NCBI GenBank assembly: GCA_910586515.1
Contig: CAJUGL010000020.1
Location: forward strand, 1 to 54,344
Length of the DNA stretch: 54,344 bases
Source of the DNA: an uncultured Acetatifactor sp.
GTDB taxonomy: Bacteria; Bacillota; Clostridia; Lachnospirales; Lachnospiraceae
Direction of reading: 5' to 3'
A model generated the notes under the pieces. The model was not told the origin of the DNA. It saw only the letters and a program-made list of their open reading frames with translations, and did no database searches. Both the position numbers and the translations under genes were made by a program. This document shows positions 17,312-26,018 of the stretch, one piece after another. How positions within the stretch are numbered: the first letter of the stretch is position 1; every line of letters begins with the position of its first letter.

Positions 17312-19363
17312 ATGAGCACTCTGACAATAACGACTTACACCATGCCCTCCGCATCCCTGGGCAGAGAAAATCCTTTACCGGATTTAAAATCAGTGGCGGA
17401 TGCCCACGCAAAAATCGAGATCGACGAAACCACCGTGAACCCGGACGAAGCACGCTACATGGGATGGGGGCGGGTGAATACCATTCTGCCCTACACCATT
17501 CAGGACGGCTATGACCGCACCTATCGTGACCATGCCTTTAAGGCCTTTGTTCTGGAAAACGAATATCTGAAAGCCACTTTCCTGCCGGAACTGGGAGGCA
17601 GGCTCTGGTCCCTCTTTGACAAGGAGGCGGGACGGGAACTGCTCCATGTAAACCCGGTTTTTCAGCCCTGCAACCTGGCTCTGCGCAATGCCTGGATTTC
17701 CGGGGGCGTGGAATGGAATGTAGGCATTATCGGCCATACGCCCTTTACCGTGGACCATATGGCCTGTCAGCAGCTTGCCCTGAGCGACGGTACCCCCGTG
17801 CTGCGCATGTTCCAGTATGAGAGAGTGCGCCATCTCTTCTATAAATTAGAGGCTTTTCTGCCCGACGGCGCCAGAGAACTGTATATCCGTGTGCGCATCG
17901 ACAACGCAACGGATGAGGATACTGCCGTTTACTGGTGGAGCAATATGGCCGTAAACGAAGGAGAGGACGTCCGCGTGGTGGTTCCTGCGGACAAGGCCTT
18001 CCGCTATGGCTACGGCGGCAAACTGGCCAAGGTGCCCGTGCCTTATATGACTGCAGAGGCAGATAAACTGCGGGGAGAGGCGGCACGCCTGGCAAGAGAA
18101 AACGGCGGCAGACTGGATTGGGATATCACCCGCACCACCACATTGCCCCAGTCCATGGACTTTTTCTTTGATGTGCCGAAGGAGGCAAGGCCTTTCATCG
18201 CAGCTCCCGGCAAAGACGGCTATGGCATGTGCCAGACGTCCACGGGAGAACTGAGAGGACGAAAGCTGTTCGTCTGGGGCATGGGTACCGGAGGACGCCA
18301 CTGGCAGGAATTCCTCGCCCGAGAGGGCTGTGCCTATATTGAACTGCAGGCAGGCCTTGCCAAAACCCAGTTGGAGCATCTGCCCATGAAAGGCGGAGAG
18401 AGCATCAGCTGGCTGGAATCTTACGGCGCTGTCCAGGCAGACCCGGCTGCGGTTCAGGGAGAGGACTATTCCGCTGCAGTGGCTTCCGTGGCAAATGCTC
18501 TGGAAGCGGTCCGGCCCGCCCGGGTTCTGGAAGAGCTGCACAGTCGGCTGAAACGGGAATTGGACGGCCAAAACGGAGAAGTGCTGCATTCCGGCATGGG
18601 ATTTGCCCGGGCAGAGAAAGCGCTGTTGGGCGATCAGTTCCGGACGGCCGGACTTTCTCTGGACGCCATGGACCTGGGTCCCCGGGAAGAACCCTGGATG
18701 ACCCTGGCTGCAGGCGGCGGGCTTACCTGTCCGGAACCGGACGAGGAGCCATTGAGCTACCAGACAGGACCTGCCTGGGAAGCCGCTCTGAAGGCTTCCA
18801 TACAAAAAGGGGACAGCAATCACTGGTACGGACATTACCAGCTGGGCGTGATGTACGCCGCTGCAGGAAAGGACCGGGAGGCCAAAGAGGAATTTAACCG
18901 TTCCCTGGAATGTGCCAGGAATCCCTGGGCGCTGCGCTGTCTGGCGGTTCTGGAAGACCGGGCAGGCAATGCCGTAACGGCCGCGGATCTTCTGTGGGAG
19001 GCGGCAGAGCGAAAACCCATCCGTCCTCTGGCGGTGGAAGCCCTGGAAATGCTGTCCAAAACGGAACAATATCAACGTATGTACGATCTGATGAACAAGC
19101 TTCCGGAGGAAGTCCGCAGCCAGGGACGCATTAAAACCTTTGAAATCCTGGCTTTGCTGCGGACCAACCGCTATGAGGAGGCCCAGACTCTGCTGATGAG
19201 CGACATCGTCCTGACGGATGTGCGGGAGGGCGACGTGCTGCTGACGGACCTGTGGTTCGAACTCATGGCCCGCAGGGAGCGGGGCAGCGCCAAAGAGGCG
19301 GATCTCAACTGGGCCAGGGAGAACTTAAAGCCGCCCAAGCATCTGGATTTCCGGATGGTCTGA
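17312..19363 (+). CDS. DUF5107 domain protein with TPR-like repeats
   Basis: A 683-residue cytoplasmic protein from ATG 17312 behind AAGGAGAG. The first ~400 residues look like the mutarotase-type beta-sandwich of DUF5107 (LENEYLKATFLPELGGRLWS, GGVEWNVGIIGHTPFTVDH, YWWSNMAVNEGEDVRVVVP, FVWGMGTGGRHWQEFL). The C-terminal third has TPR-like helix pairs (HYQLGVMYAAAGKDREAKEE, WALRCLAVLEDRAGN). DUF5107 proteins usually accompany glycan-degradation genes. A carbohydrate-binding or -cleaving role is inferred. It starts 20 bases after the putative hydrolase gene, so both are one operon that ends at the hairpin at 19450. Confidence 0.75.
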   Translation: MSTLTITTYTMPSASLGRENPLPDLKSVADAHAKIEIDETTVNPDEARYMGWGRVNTILPYTIQDGYDRTYRDHAFKAFVLENEYLKATFLPELGGRLWSLFDKEAGRELLHVNPVFQPCNLALRNAWISGGVEWNVGIIGHTPFTVDHMACQQLALSDGTPVLRMFQYERVRHLFYKLEAFLPDGARELYIRVRIDNATDEDTAVYWWSNMAVNEGEDVRVVVPADKAFRYGYGGKLAKVPVPYMTAEADKLRGEAARLARENGGRLDWDITRTTTLPQSMDFFFDVPKEARPFIAAPGKDGYGMCQTSTGELRGRKLFVWGMGTGGRHWQEFLAREGCAYIELQAGLAKTQLEHLPMKGGESISWLESYGAVQADPAAVQGEDYSAAVASVANALEAVRPARVLEELHSRLKRELDGQNGEVLHSGMGFARAEKALLGDQFRTAGLSLDAMDLGPREEPWMTLAAGGGLTCPEPDEEPLSYQTGPAWEAALKASIQKGDSNHWYGHYQLGVMYAAAGKDREAKEEFNRSLECARNPWALRCLAVLEDRAGNAVTAADLLWEAAERKPIRPLAVEALEMLSKTEQYQRMYDLMNKLPEEVRSQGRIKTFEILALLRTNRYEEAQTLLMSDIVLTDVREGDVLLTDLWFELMARRERGSAKEADLNWARENLKPPKHLDFRMV

Positions 19364-19449
19364 TCGTCCTGGATTGACAGAAACCGCATATATCTCTGAG
19401 AATCTACAATCTCTGTAAAAATTGAACAGGGGAGATGTTATCCCTGAAG

Positions 19450-19486
19450 AATCCCTCGACTGTATTGCCTTACGGTTGGGGGATTT
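19450..19486 (+). terminator. Terminator of the glycoside hydrolase operon
   Basis: AATCCCTCGAC and GGTTGGGGGATT pair with a few mismatches across a short loop and lead into TTTT. Position after the DUF5107 gene fits. The remaining part of 19364-19893 is AT-rich and carries the next promoter. Confidence 0.5.
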
Positions 19487-19711
19487 TAAATATTCTGAAC
19501 ATTTATCTTAAATTCCCATAAATTCTTTGATAAAATTATATAAAGAAACAATAAAGAAATTGTCCCTAAAACAGAGACTATATTTTGTGCAAATACCGCA
19601 ATCTGCTTTTGATTCTGACAGGTCAGAATTATTTTTATTGGAATTCTACAAAAGTATATTTTTAGAGATAGAGAAAAATCACAAATATAACCAATAAAAT
19701 TGCGTTTTTTC

Positions 19712-19740
19712 TTGACTTTTTTGTAAAATTGCAGTAAGAT
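19712..19740 (+). promoter_or_regulatory. Promoter of the sugar ABC transporter operon
   Basis: TTGACT, 17 bases, TAAGAT. The start codon is at 19894, giving a leader of about 145 bases. A small hairpin in the leader (GTCTC-AAAAG / CTTTTGAGAC, 19769-19794) may be regulatory. Confidence 0.6.
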
Positions 19741-19893
19741 AAATATGCGATATGCACAAACTGTTTAATGTCTCTAAAAGTATACCTTTTGAGACAATGC
19801 ACACGAATTTCGCAGGACTTGTAGTTGACGCACAAGGGTGAGCCTGGGGAAAAGCGGTCCTGCCAACACATCTTATTGAGGAGGTACACTCAT

Positions 19894-21063
19894 ATGACAA
19901 AAGTCAATACGGCAAAGACCGTACCAAAAGGTTCCCGGACACAGCTTCTGGTTTTCAGAGCATTGCTTATTGCAGGAGCATTGCTTCTTATTGGAGGAGG
20001 CGTCTGGTATGTTGCCATTACAGGCATCGTAGGGATAAAGAAATGGGATTTTACAAAGTATGGTTTGGCGCCGACTCTCATGGCGGCAGTAGGCGGGGCA
20101 ATTTTGCTTTTTGACTTGGCTGCCTTCTTTTTCCTCCCCTGGTTCAGCGAGGCTTCCATGAAGCTGAAACACGATTTAAAGCGGGATAAATATCGCTATA
20201 TTCTGATTTTTCCCGGACTGTTGGTTGTATTTATTTTCAGTTACATACCCATGTATGGTGTTATCTTAGCCTTTAAGGATTTTAAGATTAAAAACGGCAT
20301 TATGTTCTCCCAGTGGTGCGGTTTAGAGAATTTTTCAAGGTTTTTTGGACGTTCCGTGGCAGGAGACGTTATCTGGAATACATTGTTTATCGGTGTAACG
20401 CAGCTGCTGATCACCTTCCCGGTACCGATTATTCTGGCGCTTCTGCTGAACGAACTGAGAAGCAAAAAGTTCCGCGGGCTGATTCAGTCCACCATCTACC
20501 TGCCTCATTTTGTGAGCTGGGTTATCATGTATTCGCTGCTGTTTGCTCTGTTTTCCATCACCGGCGGCGTGGTAAACAAAATGCTGCTGTCAATGGGACT
20601 TCAGCAGATTAACCTGCTCTCGGATCCGGATATGTTTTACGGCATGCTGTACGGTACCAGTATCTGGAAGGAAGCAGGATGGGGCACCATCATCTATATG
20701 GCTGCCATCGCAGGCGTGGATGAGGAGATGCATGAAGCCGCCTACCTGGACGGCGCAAACCGGTTCCAGAGATGTATTTATATTACGCTTCCCAGTATTG
20801 CCTTCGTGGTAACCACCATGCTGATACTGAATGTAGGTTCCGTGATGGGCGCCAACTTTGACCAGATCATGAACCTGCGTACCGCATCTACCCAGACTAC
20901 GGTGGCTCAGGTTATTGATACATATGTTTATGATATGGGTGTTGAGAAGGGACAATATGACTTTGCTACCGCGATCGGTTTGTTCCAACAGGGAGTAAAC
21001 TGTGTCCTGCTCTTCCTGAGCAACTTTGTGGTGAAGAAAATGTCCGGCGAGGGCTTCTTCTAA
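19894..21063 (+). CDS. Carbohydrate ABC transporter permease (LplB-like)
   Basis: About 389 residues from ATG 19894, behind GAGGAGG. The N-terminus has two extra hydrophobic segments (LLIAGALLLIGGGVWYVAI and FDLAAFFFLPWF). The permease domain follows, beginning YILIFPGLLVVFIFSYIPMY, with the ATPase-contact EAA loop HEAAYLDGANRFQRCIYITL. This is the LplB/COG4209 family of polysaccharide or oligosaccharide importers. The partner permease and binding protein follow. No ATPase gene is present, so a shared MsmX-type ATPase elsewhere is expected. Confidence 0.92.
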   Translation: MTKVNTAKTVPKGSRTQLLVFRALLIAGALLLIGGGVWYVAITGIVGIKKWDFTKYGLAPTLMAAVGGAILLFDLAAFFFLPWFSEASMKLKHDLKRDKYRYILIFPGLLVVFIFSYIPMYGVILAFKDFKIKNGIMFSQWCGLENFSRFFGRSVAGDVIWNTLFIGVTQLLITFPVPIILALLLNELRSKKFRGLIQSTIYLPHFVSWVIMYSLLFALFSITGGVVNKMLLSMGLQQINLLSDPDMFYGMLYGTSIWKEAGWGTIIYMAAIAGVDEEMHEAAYLDGANRFQRCIYITLPSIAFVVTTMLILNVGSVMGANFDQIMNLRTASTQTTVAQVIDTYVYDMGVEKGQYDFATAIGLFQQGVNCVLLFLSNFVVKKMSGEGFF

Positions 21064-21117
21064 GCTTTTCTCCGCAGAGTCTCTTCAATTTAAAACATTC
21101 ATAAGGAGGTGCCAGGC

Positions 21118-22053
21118 ATGGCAGATAAGAACGTAAAAGCAGTAAAACCGAATAGCAAAGTAAAACATTCCCTGGGTTCAAGAATATTTGATGTCTGCAA
21201 TGTGGCGTTTTTCATTATAGTAGCGCTGATCATGCTGTTTCCGTTCTGGAACATTATCGTTATTTCCCTGACCGGGAATGCGGAATTTATGAGCAGGCCC
21301 TTTATCCTTTTTCCGGAGACGCCGACCCTGGAAGCTTATAAATATATTTTTTCCACGCCGCTGTTTCCCCGTTCCTACGGAATCACATTCCTGATTACGG
21401 TATCGGGTACTTTTTTGTCCACATTGGTTACATCCATGTTGGCCTATGGGCTTTCCAAGAGCAGCATGAGAGGATACAAGTTCTTCATGATCTACCTGCT
21501 GATTACCATGTTTTTCTCAGGTGGTCTGATTCCTTCCTATTACAATATTACCAAGACGCTGAACCTGTCCAATAATTTGCTGGCTCTGATTTTGCCCGGT
21601 TCGGTGAGCGTGTTCAACTTTATTGTAATCCGATCCTTCTTTAAACAGCTGCCGGTATCCCTGGAAGAATCGGCAAAGATTGACGGGGCCAATGATTTTG
21701 TTATTCTTTTCAAGATCATCTATCCCCTTTCCATTCCGGCGCTGGCTACCATTGCCATGTTTGTGGCAGTAGGACTGTGGAACAGCTGGTTTGGGGCGCA
21801 GCTGTATATGAGAAATGAAAAGCTTTATCCTCTGCAGCTGATTATCCGTAACTATGTAGTGCGTTCCGCAAAGCCTGCAGACATGCAGAATATGGAAGGT
21901 CTGCGCGACGCTGCCGGCAAACGGCTCTACCTGAATGAAACCGGTGTAAAGATGGCCTGTGCCATTGCCTCCACTTTGCCTCTGCTGGTGATTTATCCTT
22001 TTATCCAGAAATATTTTGAAAAAGGTGTTACCCTGGGCGCAGTGAAGGGTTAG
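21118..22053 (+). CDS. Carbohydrate ABC transporter permease (YtcP-like)
   Basis: A 311-residue permease with six hydrophobic helices, starting IFDVCNVAFFIIVALIMLF after a basic N-terminus, and with the EAA loop LEESAKIDGANDFVILFKII. This is the COG0395/YtcP type that pairs with LplB-type permeases. The start ATG 21118 is eight bases behind AAGGAGG. It lies 54 bases after the first permease, in the same operon. The IDGAND version of the EAA loop is standard for sugar importers. Confidence 0.93.
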   Translation: MADKNVKAVKPNSKVKHSLGSRIFDVCNVAFFIIVALIMLFPFWNIIVISLTGNAEFMSRPFILFPETPTLEAYKYIFSTPLFPRSYGITFLITVSGTFLSTLVTSMLAYGLSKSSMRGYKFFMIYLLITMFFSGGLIPSYYNITKTLNLSNNLLALILPGSVSVFNFIVIRSFFKQLPVSLEESAKIDGANDFVILFKIIYPLSIPALATIAMFVAVGLWNSWFGAQLYMRNEKLYPLQLIIRNYVVRSAKPADMQNMEGLRDAAGKRLYLNETGVKMACAIASTLPLLVIYPFIQKYFEKGVTLGAVKG

Positions 22054-22111
22054 TAAAGGTTATTCGGCCCAAAGGCCTGAATAATAAATACATATTTTTA
22101 AAGGAGGATTT

Positions 22112-23830
22112 ATGAAGAAAAAAATTGTTTCTACATTGTTGGCCATGAGTATGGTGCTTGGCATGGCCGCCTGTGGCAATGACGGAGAACCCGCAGCAAA
22201 CGACGGAAATGATTCTACTCCGACAGAGAGCAGCGAAGAGAGCGAGCCTGCTGACGATGGAGGGGAAGAGAGCGAATCTGCTGAGGGAGACGACGGCGGA
22301 AGCGCTGCAGGATCAGGATCAGCACAGATAGGCGGTTTCGATGATGTGATTACCATAATCGCAGACAGTGATTCCGATCCCTTCTCCTGGGATCCGTCTA
22401 CGGATAAGATGGCCGCTTACATTGAGGAGAACTTCGGCATTGCTTTCCAGCAGAGTGAGACGAACTATTATAACAATGATTTCTCTGTTCTGCAGCTGGC
22501 GGCAACTGACGGGGCGCTGCCCAAGGTATTTGCAGCGGATATTCTTTACTCCCCGGCGCTTATTACCCAGTTTATTCCAGAAGAGCTGGTAGGAGAGATT
22601 CCTGAGCATCTGTTGGAGAAATATCCCCTGACCAAGGCTTTGCTGGAAAATGATGCAGTGTCACAGACCGTTCATGGAATGTACGACGGCTACTATTTCC
22701 TTCCCAAGCCGGACTCTGCAGACCCCAATATCTATAAGGCAGAGCGTAAGGGTATCTTCATCCGTACTGACTGGCTGGATAATCTGGGACTGGAAATGCC
22801 CACTACCTGGGAAGAGTTCTACAATGTTGCCCATGCGTTTACGTATGATGATCCCGACGGCAACGGTGTAAACGATACCTTTGGTCTTACCGGAGACGGT
22901 ATGGGAACTCTGCGTTACTTCTTCTCCAGCACGGGCGTATCCAATATTTACTGGAACAAGGATGCAGACGGCAACTGGTTCTTCGGTCCCATGGACGACA
23001 GAAATATCGAAATTCTGGAATGGCTGCGCAAGATGTATGAAGACGGCTCCATCGATCCCGACTTCGGCGGCATCAAATGGGAAGACGGTCTGAAAACTTT
23101 CTGTTCCAACAGTGCCGGAATGTGTCTGCGTAACGCAGATGCCGACTGGATCAACGGTGTGGCTGTGAAGTATTACGGCGCTGCCAATCCCGGTGTCAAT
23201 CCTTTTGACCGCCTGGACGTTATTCCTGCTCTTGCATTGAAGGAAGGCGATACCCCGCGTATGGAAGGCTATGTCAGCTGTATGGTGGCTACCATGTTCT
23301 CCGAGGATATTACCGAGGAAGAAATGGATCGTTTCCTGAACTATTATGAGTACCTGCTGTCTGATGAAGGCAAGTATATGCGTATGGGATTTGAAGGTGA
23401 GGACTGGGAGCGTGACGCTGAAGGCAACATCAAACTGATCCGTGACGAAAACGGCAATTCCACTGCAATGTCAGTGAAGTATCCCTGCTCTGCAGTAACA
23501 CATTGGCCCAGCTGGGGATTCGAACTTGCCGCATACGAGAACGTTGAGTACTTCGATGAGTACAATGATGAAACCAAAGCTTTGAATGCCAAGGCCTGTG
23601 AGTTCCGTAACCAGGATCCTGTATGGCCGGAAATCGGTCCCAAGCTGATCGACGATACGGTAGTGACAGATGCAACTTCTTTTGCATTCAGCGCAGAGTA
23701 CTGGCAGATTATCTCCGGTTCCGAGCCTGTGGCTGATATGTTCGCTGATATGAAGCAGCGTGCAATCGACAGCGGATATGATGACGCTGTAGAAGTGGTA
23801 ACTCAGTATGCCGAGGAGTACGGTTGGTAA
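22112..23830 (+). CDS. Extracellular solute-binding lipoprotein of sugar ABC transporter
   Basis: A 572-residue lipoprotein. The signal peptide MKKKIVSTLLAMSMVLGMAA ends at the lipobox Cys (GMAAC, residue 24). A very acidic Ser/Glu/Asp/Gly-rich tether runs to about residue 75. The binding-protein fold follows (GIFIRTDWLDNLGLEMPTTW, YDDPDGNGVNDTFGLTGDG, WLRKMYEDGSIDPDFG). The DPDGNGVNDTFG loop is the calcium-binding type seen in LplA-like proteins. AAGGAGG precedes the start. It is the last gene of the transporter operon and is followed by a terminator. Confidence 0.92.
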   Translation: MKKKIVSTLLAMSMVLGMAACGNDGEPAANDGNDSTPTESSEESEPADDGGEESESAEGDDGGSAAGSGSAQIGGFDDVITIIADSDSDPFSWDPSTDKMAAYIEENFGIAFQQSETNYYNNDFSVLQLAATDGALPKVFAADILYSPALITQFIPEELVGEIPEHLLEKYPLTKALLENDAVSQTVHGMYDGYYFLPKPDSADPNIYKAERKGIFIRTDWLDNLGLEMPTTWEEFYNVAHAFTYDDPDGNGVNDTFGLTGDGMGTLRYFFSSTGVSNIYWNKDADGNWFFGPMDDRNIEILEWLRKMYEDGSIDPDFGGIKWEDGLKTFCSNSAGMCLRNADADWINGVAVKYYGAANPGVNPFDRLDVIPALALKEGDTPRMEGYVSCMVATMFSEDITEEEMDRFLNYYEYLLSDEGKYMRMGFEGEDWERDAEGNIKLIRDENGNSTAMSVKYPCSAVTHWPSWGFELAAYENVEYFDEYNDETKALNAKACEFRNQDPVWPEIGPKLIDDTVVTDATSFAFSAEYWQIISGSEPVADMFADMKQRAIDSGYDDAVEVVTQYAEEYGW

Positions 23831-23858
23831 ATTGATGAATTGATGTTTTGCGTTCTAT

Positions 23859-23891
23859 GTGCAGCCCTGTAAATGCGGGGCTGCATTTTTG
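23859..23891 (+). terminator. Rho-independent terminator
   Basis: TGCAGCCC and GGGCTGCA form an 8-bp stem followed by TTTTTG. It closes the sugar transporter operon 30 bases after the binding-protein stop codon. Confidence 0.88.
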
Positions 23892-24004
23892 TAATTCATT
23901 TCTCTTTCATTTCGGTGAATCAATCTTGTGAACTTTCCATTGTAATACCAGGCGGAATCCGTTATACTAAAGACAGTAAAGCGGCAGTGGAAAGGGGTGA
24001 GGGC

Positions 24005-25693
24005 ATGTCAAGGACAGTAAGCATTGGATGCCAGGATTTTGAGACCATCAGAAGAGAAGGCTATTTTTATATAGATAAAACCTGCTTTATCCGGGAATGG
24101 TGGGAGCGGGGCGACAGCGTGACCCTGATTACCCGCCCCAGACGTTTTGGAAAGACGCTGACCATGAGTATGCTGGAAAAATTCTTTTCTGTGGAGTATG
24201 CCGGTAGAACGGATCTGTTTTCTGGGCTGAAGATCTGGGAGGAAGCGAAGTATCAGCAGCTTCAGGGAACCTATCCCGTTATTTTCATCAGTTTTGCTTC
24301 GGTGAAAGAAGATACTTTTCTTGCCGCGCAAAAGAAAATATTCTTTCTCATTGCGGAATTATATAATCGGTTCGATTTTCTGCTTGACAGCGGAATCTTA
24401 AAGGAAGCGGAAAAAGAATATTATCATAAGGTTTCTTTTGATATGGAAGCCTATATCGCCACGGATGCCCTGAAAGCGCTGTCCGGCTTTTTGGCGCGGT
24501 ATTATGGAAAAAAAGTAATTATCCTGTTGGACGAATATGATACGCCCATGCAGGAGGCATATTTCTACGGATACTGGGAGGAACTGGCCGCCTTTACCAG
24601 AAGCCTGTTTAATGCCGCATTTAAAACAAATCCGTATCTGGAACGAGCCGTGATGACAGGGATTACACGAGTCAGCAGAGAATCCATGTTCTCTGATTTA
24701 AATAATCTGAAAGTGGTAACCGTGACTTCTGAGGAATACGGAACCAGTTTTGGTTTTACGGAAGAGGAAGTCTTTGCGGCATTGGATGAATTTTCTTTAT
24801 CCGATCGAAAAGAGGATGTCATAAAGTGGTATGACGGATTTACTTTCGGAAGCTGTAAAGATATTTATAATCCCTGGTCAATCGTCAATTTTCTGGATAC
24901 AGGAAAAATCAGAGGCTATTGGATAAACACCAGTTCCAACAGTCTGGCGGGAAAGCTGCTTCAGGAAGGCAGCCAGGAGATGAAGATCATCCTGGAAGAT
25001 CTTCTTGGAGGAGGTACATTCCATGCAGTTCTTGATGAACAGATTGTTTTCAGCCGGCTTGGACTGGAGGATGCTTCTGTGTGGAATCTGCTGCTGGCCG
25101 GCGGCTATCTGACAGCCACGCATGCCGAACCGGACCCGGACTCTCTGGAAATGAAATATGAGCTGAAATTGACCAACAGGGAAGTCCGCGCCATGTTTCT
25201 GCAGCTTATCAAAGGGTGGTTCGGTCCATGTCAGGGAGTGCGCAATATTTTCCTGCGGGCCATGCTTTCGGATGACCTGGAGACAATGAATGAGTCGCTG
25301 AATGAGATTTCCGGTGAACTATTCAGCAGCTTTGACACCGGGAGGAAGCCCTCCGAAAAAGCACAGCCTGAACGGTTCTATCACGGCTTTGTGCTGGGTT
25401 TGATCGCAGAGCTGCAGGGGCGTTATGCGATCTCATCCAATCGCGAAAGCGGCCTTGGGCGCTATGATATTATGCTGGAGCCAAAGAAAGCGGAGGATCC
25501 TGCTTTTATCATTGAATTTAAAGTTGTGCGCGGAAAGCGGGAGTCCCTGGAGGACTGCGTCAGGTCAGCCCTGCAGCAGATTGAAGAGAGACGGTATGAA
25601 ACAATTCTGCTGAGCAAGGGGATAGCGCAGAAACAAATTCAAAAATACGGTTTTGCGTTTGACGGAAGCAGAGTGCTCATCGGTAAGCTGTAA
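24005..25693 (+). CDS. AAA-ATPase-like / PD-(D/E)XK nuclease-fold protein (copy 2)
   Basis: About 562 residues from ATG 24005, behind AAAGGGGTGA. It has the same layout as the gene at 10994: GCQDFETIRREGYFYIDKT, P-loop variant RPRRFGKTLTMSML, Walker B IILLDEYDTPMQEAYF, and a C-terminal nuclease-type core GRYDIMLEP followed by FIIEFKVV. The nuclease-type D, E and K are retained. The two copies are clearly diverged, so this is not a recent duplication. The function of the family is unknown. Its stop codon TAA lies within a target duplication that begins the palindromic repeat array at 25698. Confidence 0.88.
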   Translation: MSRTVSIGCQDFETIRREGYFYIDKTCFIREWWERGDSVTLITRPRRFGKTLTMSMLEKFFSVEYAGRTDLFSGLKIWEEAKYQQLQGTYPVIFISFASVKEDTFLAAQKKIFFLIAELYNRFDFLLDSGILKEAEKEYYHKVSFDMEAYIATDALKALSGFLARYYGKKVIILLDEYDTPMQEAYFYGYWEELAAFTRSLFNAAFKTNPYLERAVMTGITRVSRESMFSDLNNLKVVTVTSEEYGTSFGFTEEEVFAALDEFSLSDRKEDVIKWYDGFTFGSCKDIYNPWSIVNFLDTGKIRGYWINTSSNSLAGKLLQEGSQEMKIILEDLLGGGTFHAVLDEQIVFSRLGLEDASVWNLLLAGGYLTATHAEPDPDSLEMKYELKLTNREVRAMFLQLIKGWFGPCQGVRNIFLRAMLSDDLETMNESLNEISGELFSSFDTGRKPSEKAQPERFYHGFVLGLIAELQGRYAISSNRESGLGRYDIMLEPKKAEDPAFIIEFKVVRGKRESLEDCVRSALQQIEERRYETILLSKGIAQKQIQKYGFAFDGSRVLIGKL

Positions 25694-25881
25694 ATGTGTA
25701 ACAGTTCAGCGCCCTGTCTGAACTGTTACGTAAATGGTTACTGTTCACAGGTGCCTCCGCGAAGTGTTTTCGTGCGTATTTTGCACGAAAATCACGAGAC
25801 AGCAGGCGCCAAAATGAGCGTACTTTGCTCATTTTGTGTGCATCAGTTACTGTGAACGGAGTGAACAGTAATCGTAAATGT
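25690..25881. repeat. Array of palindromic MITE-like modules at a stop codon
   Basis: The direct repeat GTAAATG occurs at 25690, 25730 and 25874. The outer copies extend to a perfect 8-bp match (GTAAATGT), and the first contains the stop codon of the preceding gene. Module 1 (25698-25729) is a 32-bp hairpin, the exact reverse complement of the left end of the elements at 41002 and 42533. Module 2 (25737-25872) has ends GTTACTGTTCAC / GTGAACAGTAAT and two strong inner hairpins (TTTTCGTGC / GCACGAAAA and CAAAATGAGC / GCTCATTTTG). A third, partial module begins at 25880. Confidence 0.75.
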
Positions 25882-25911
25882 TACTGTTCGCGGCTTCGTC
25901 GCTCATTTCCT

Positions 25912-25940
25912 TTTACAAAATGAAAAAAGTGTGATATACT
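25912..25940 (+). promoter_or_regulatory. Promoter of parC
   Basis: TTTACA, 17 bases, TATACT, directly downstream of the palindromic array and about 80 bases ahead of parC. It gives parC a promoter independent of parE. Confidence 0.65.
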
Positions 25941-26018
25941 TGAATCTACTTATGCGGAAGCCTGCATTCAAAGCTTCCGGATGGGTTTAAGTTGAGAAGG
26001 TTGGGAAGGTTTAAATAA

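Noticed and set aside
17846..19075. 409-codon open frame on the minus strand
   Set aside because: Antisense to the DUF5107 gene; no domain pattern.
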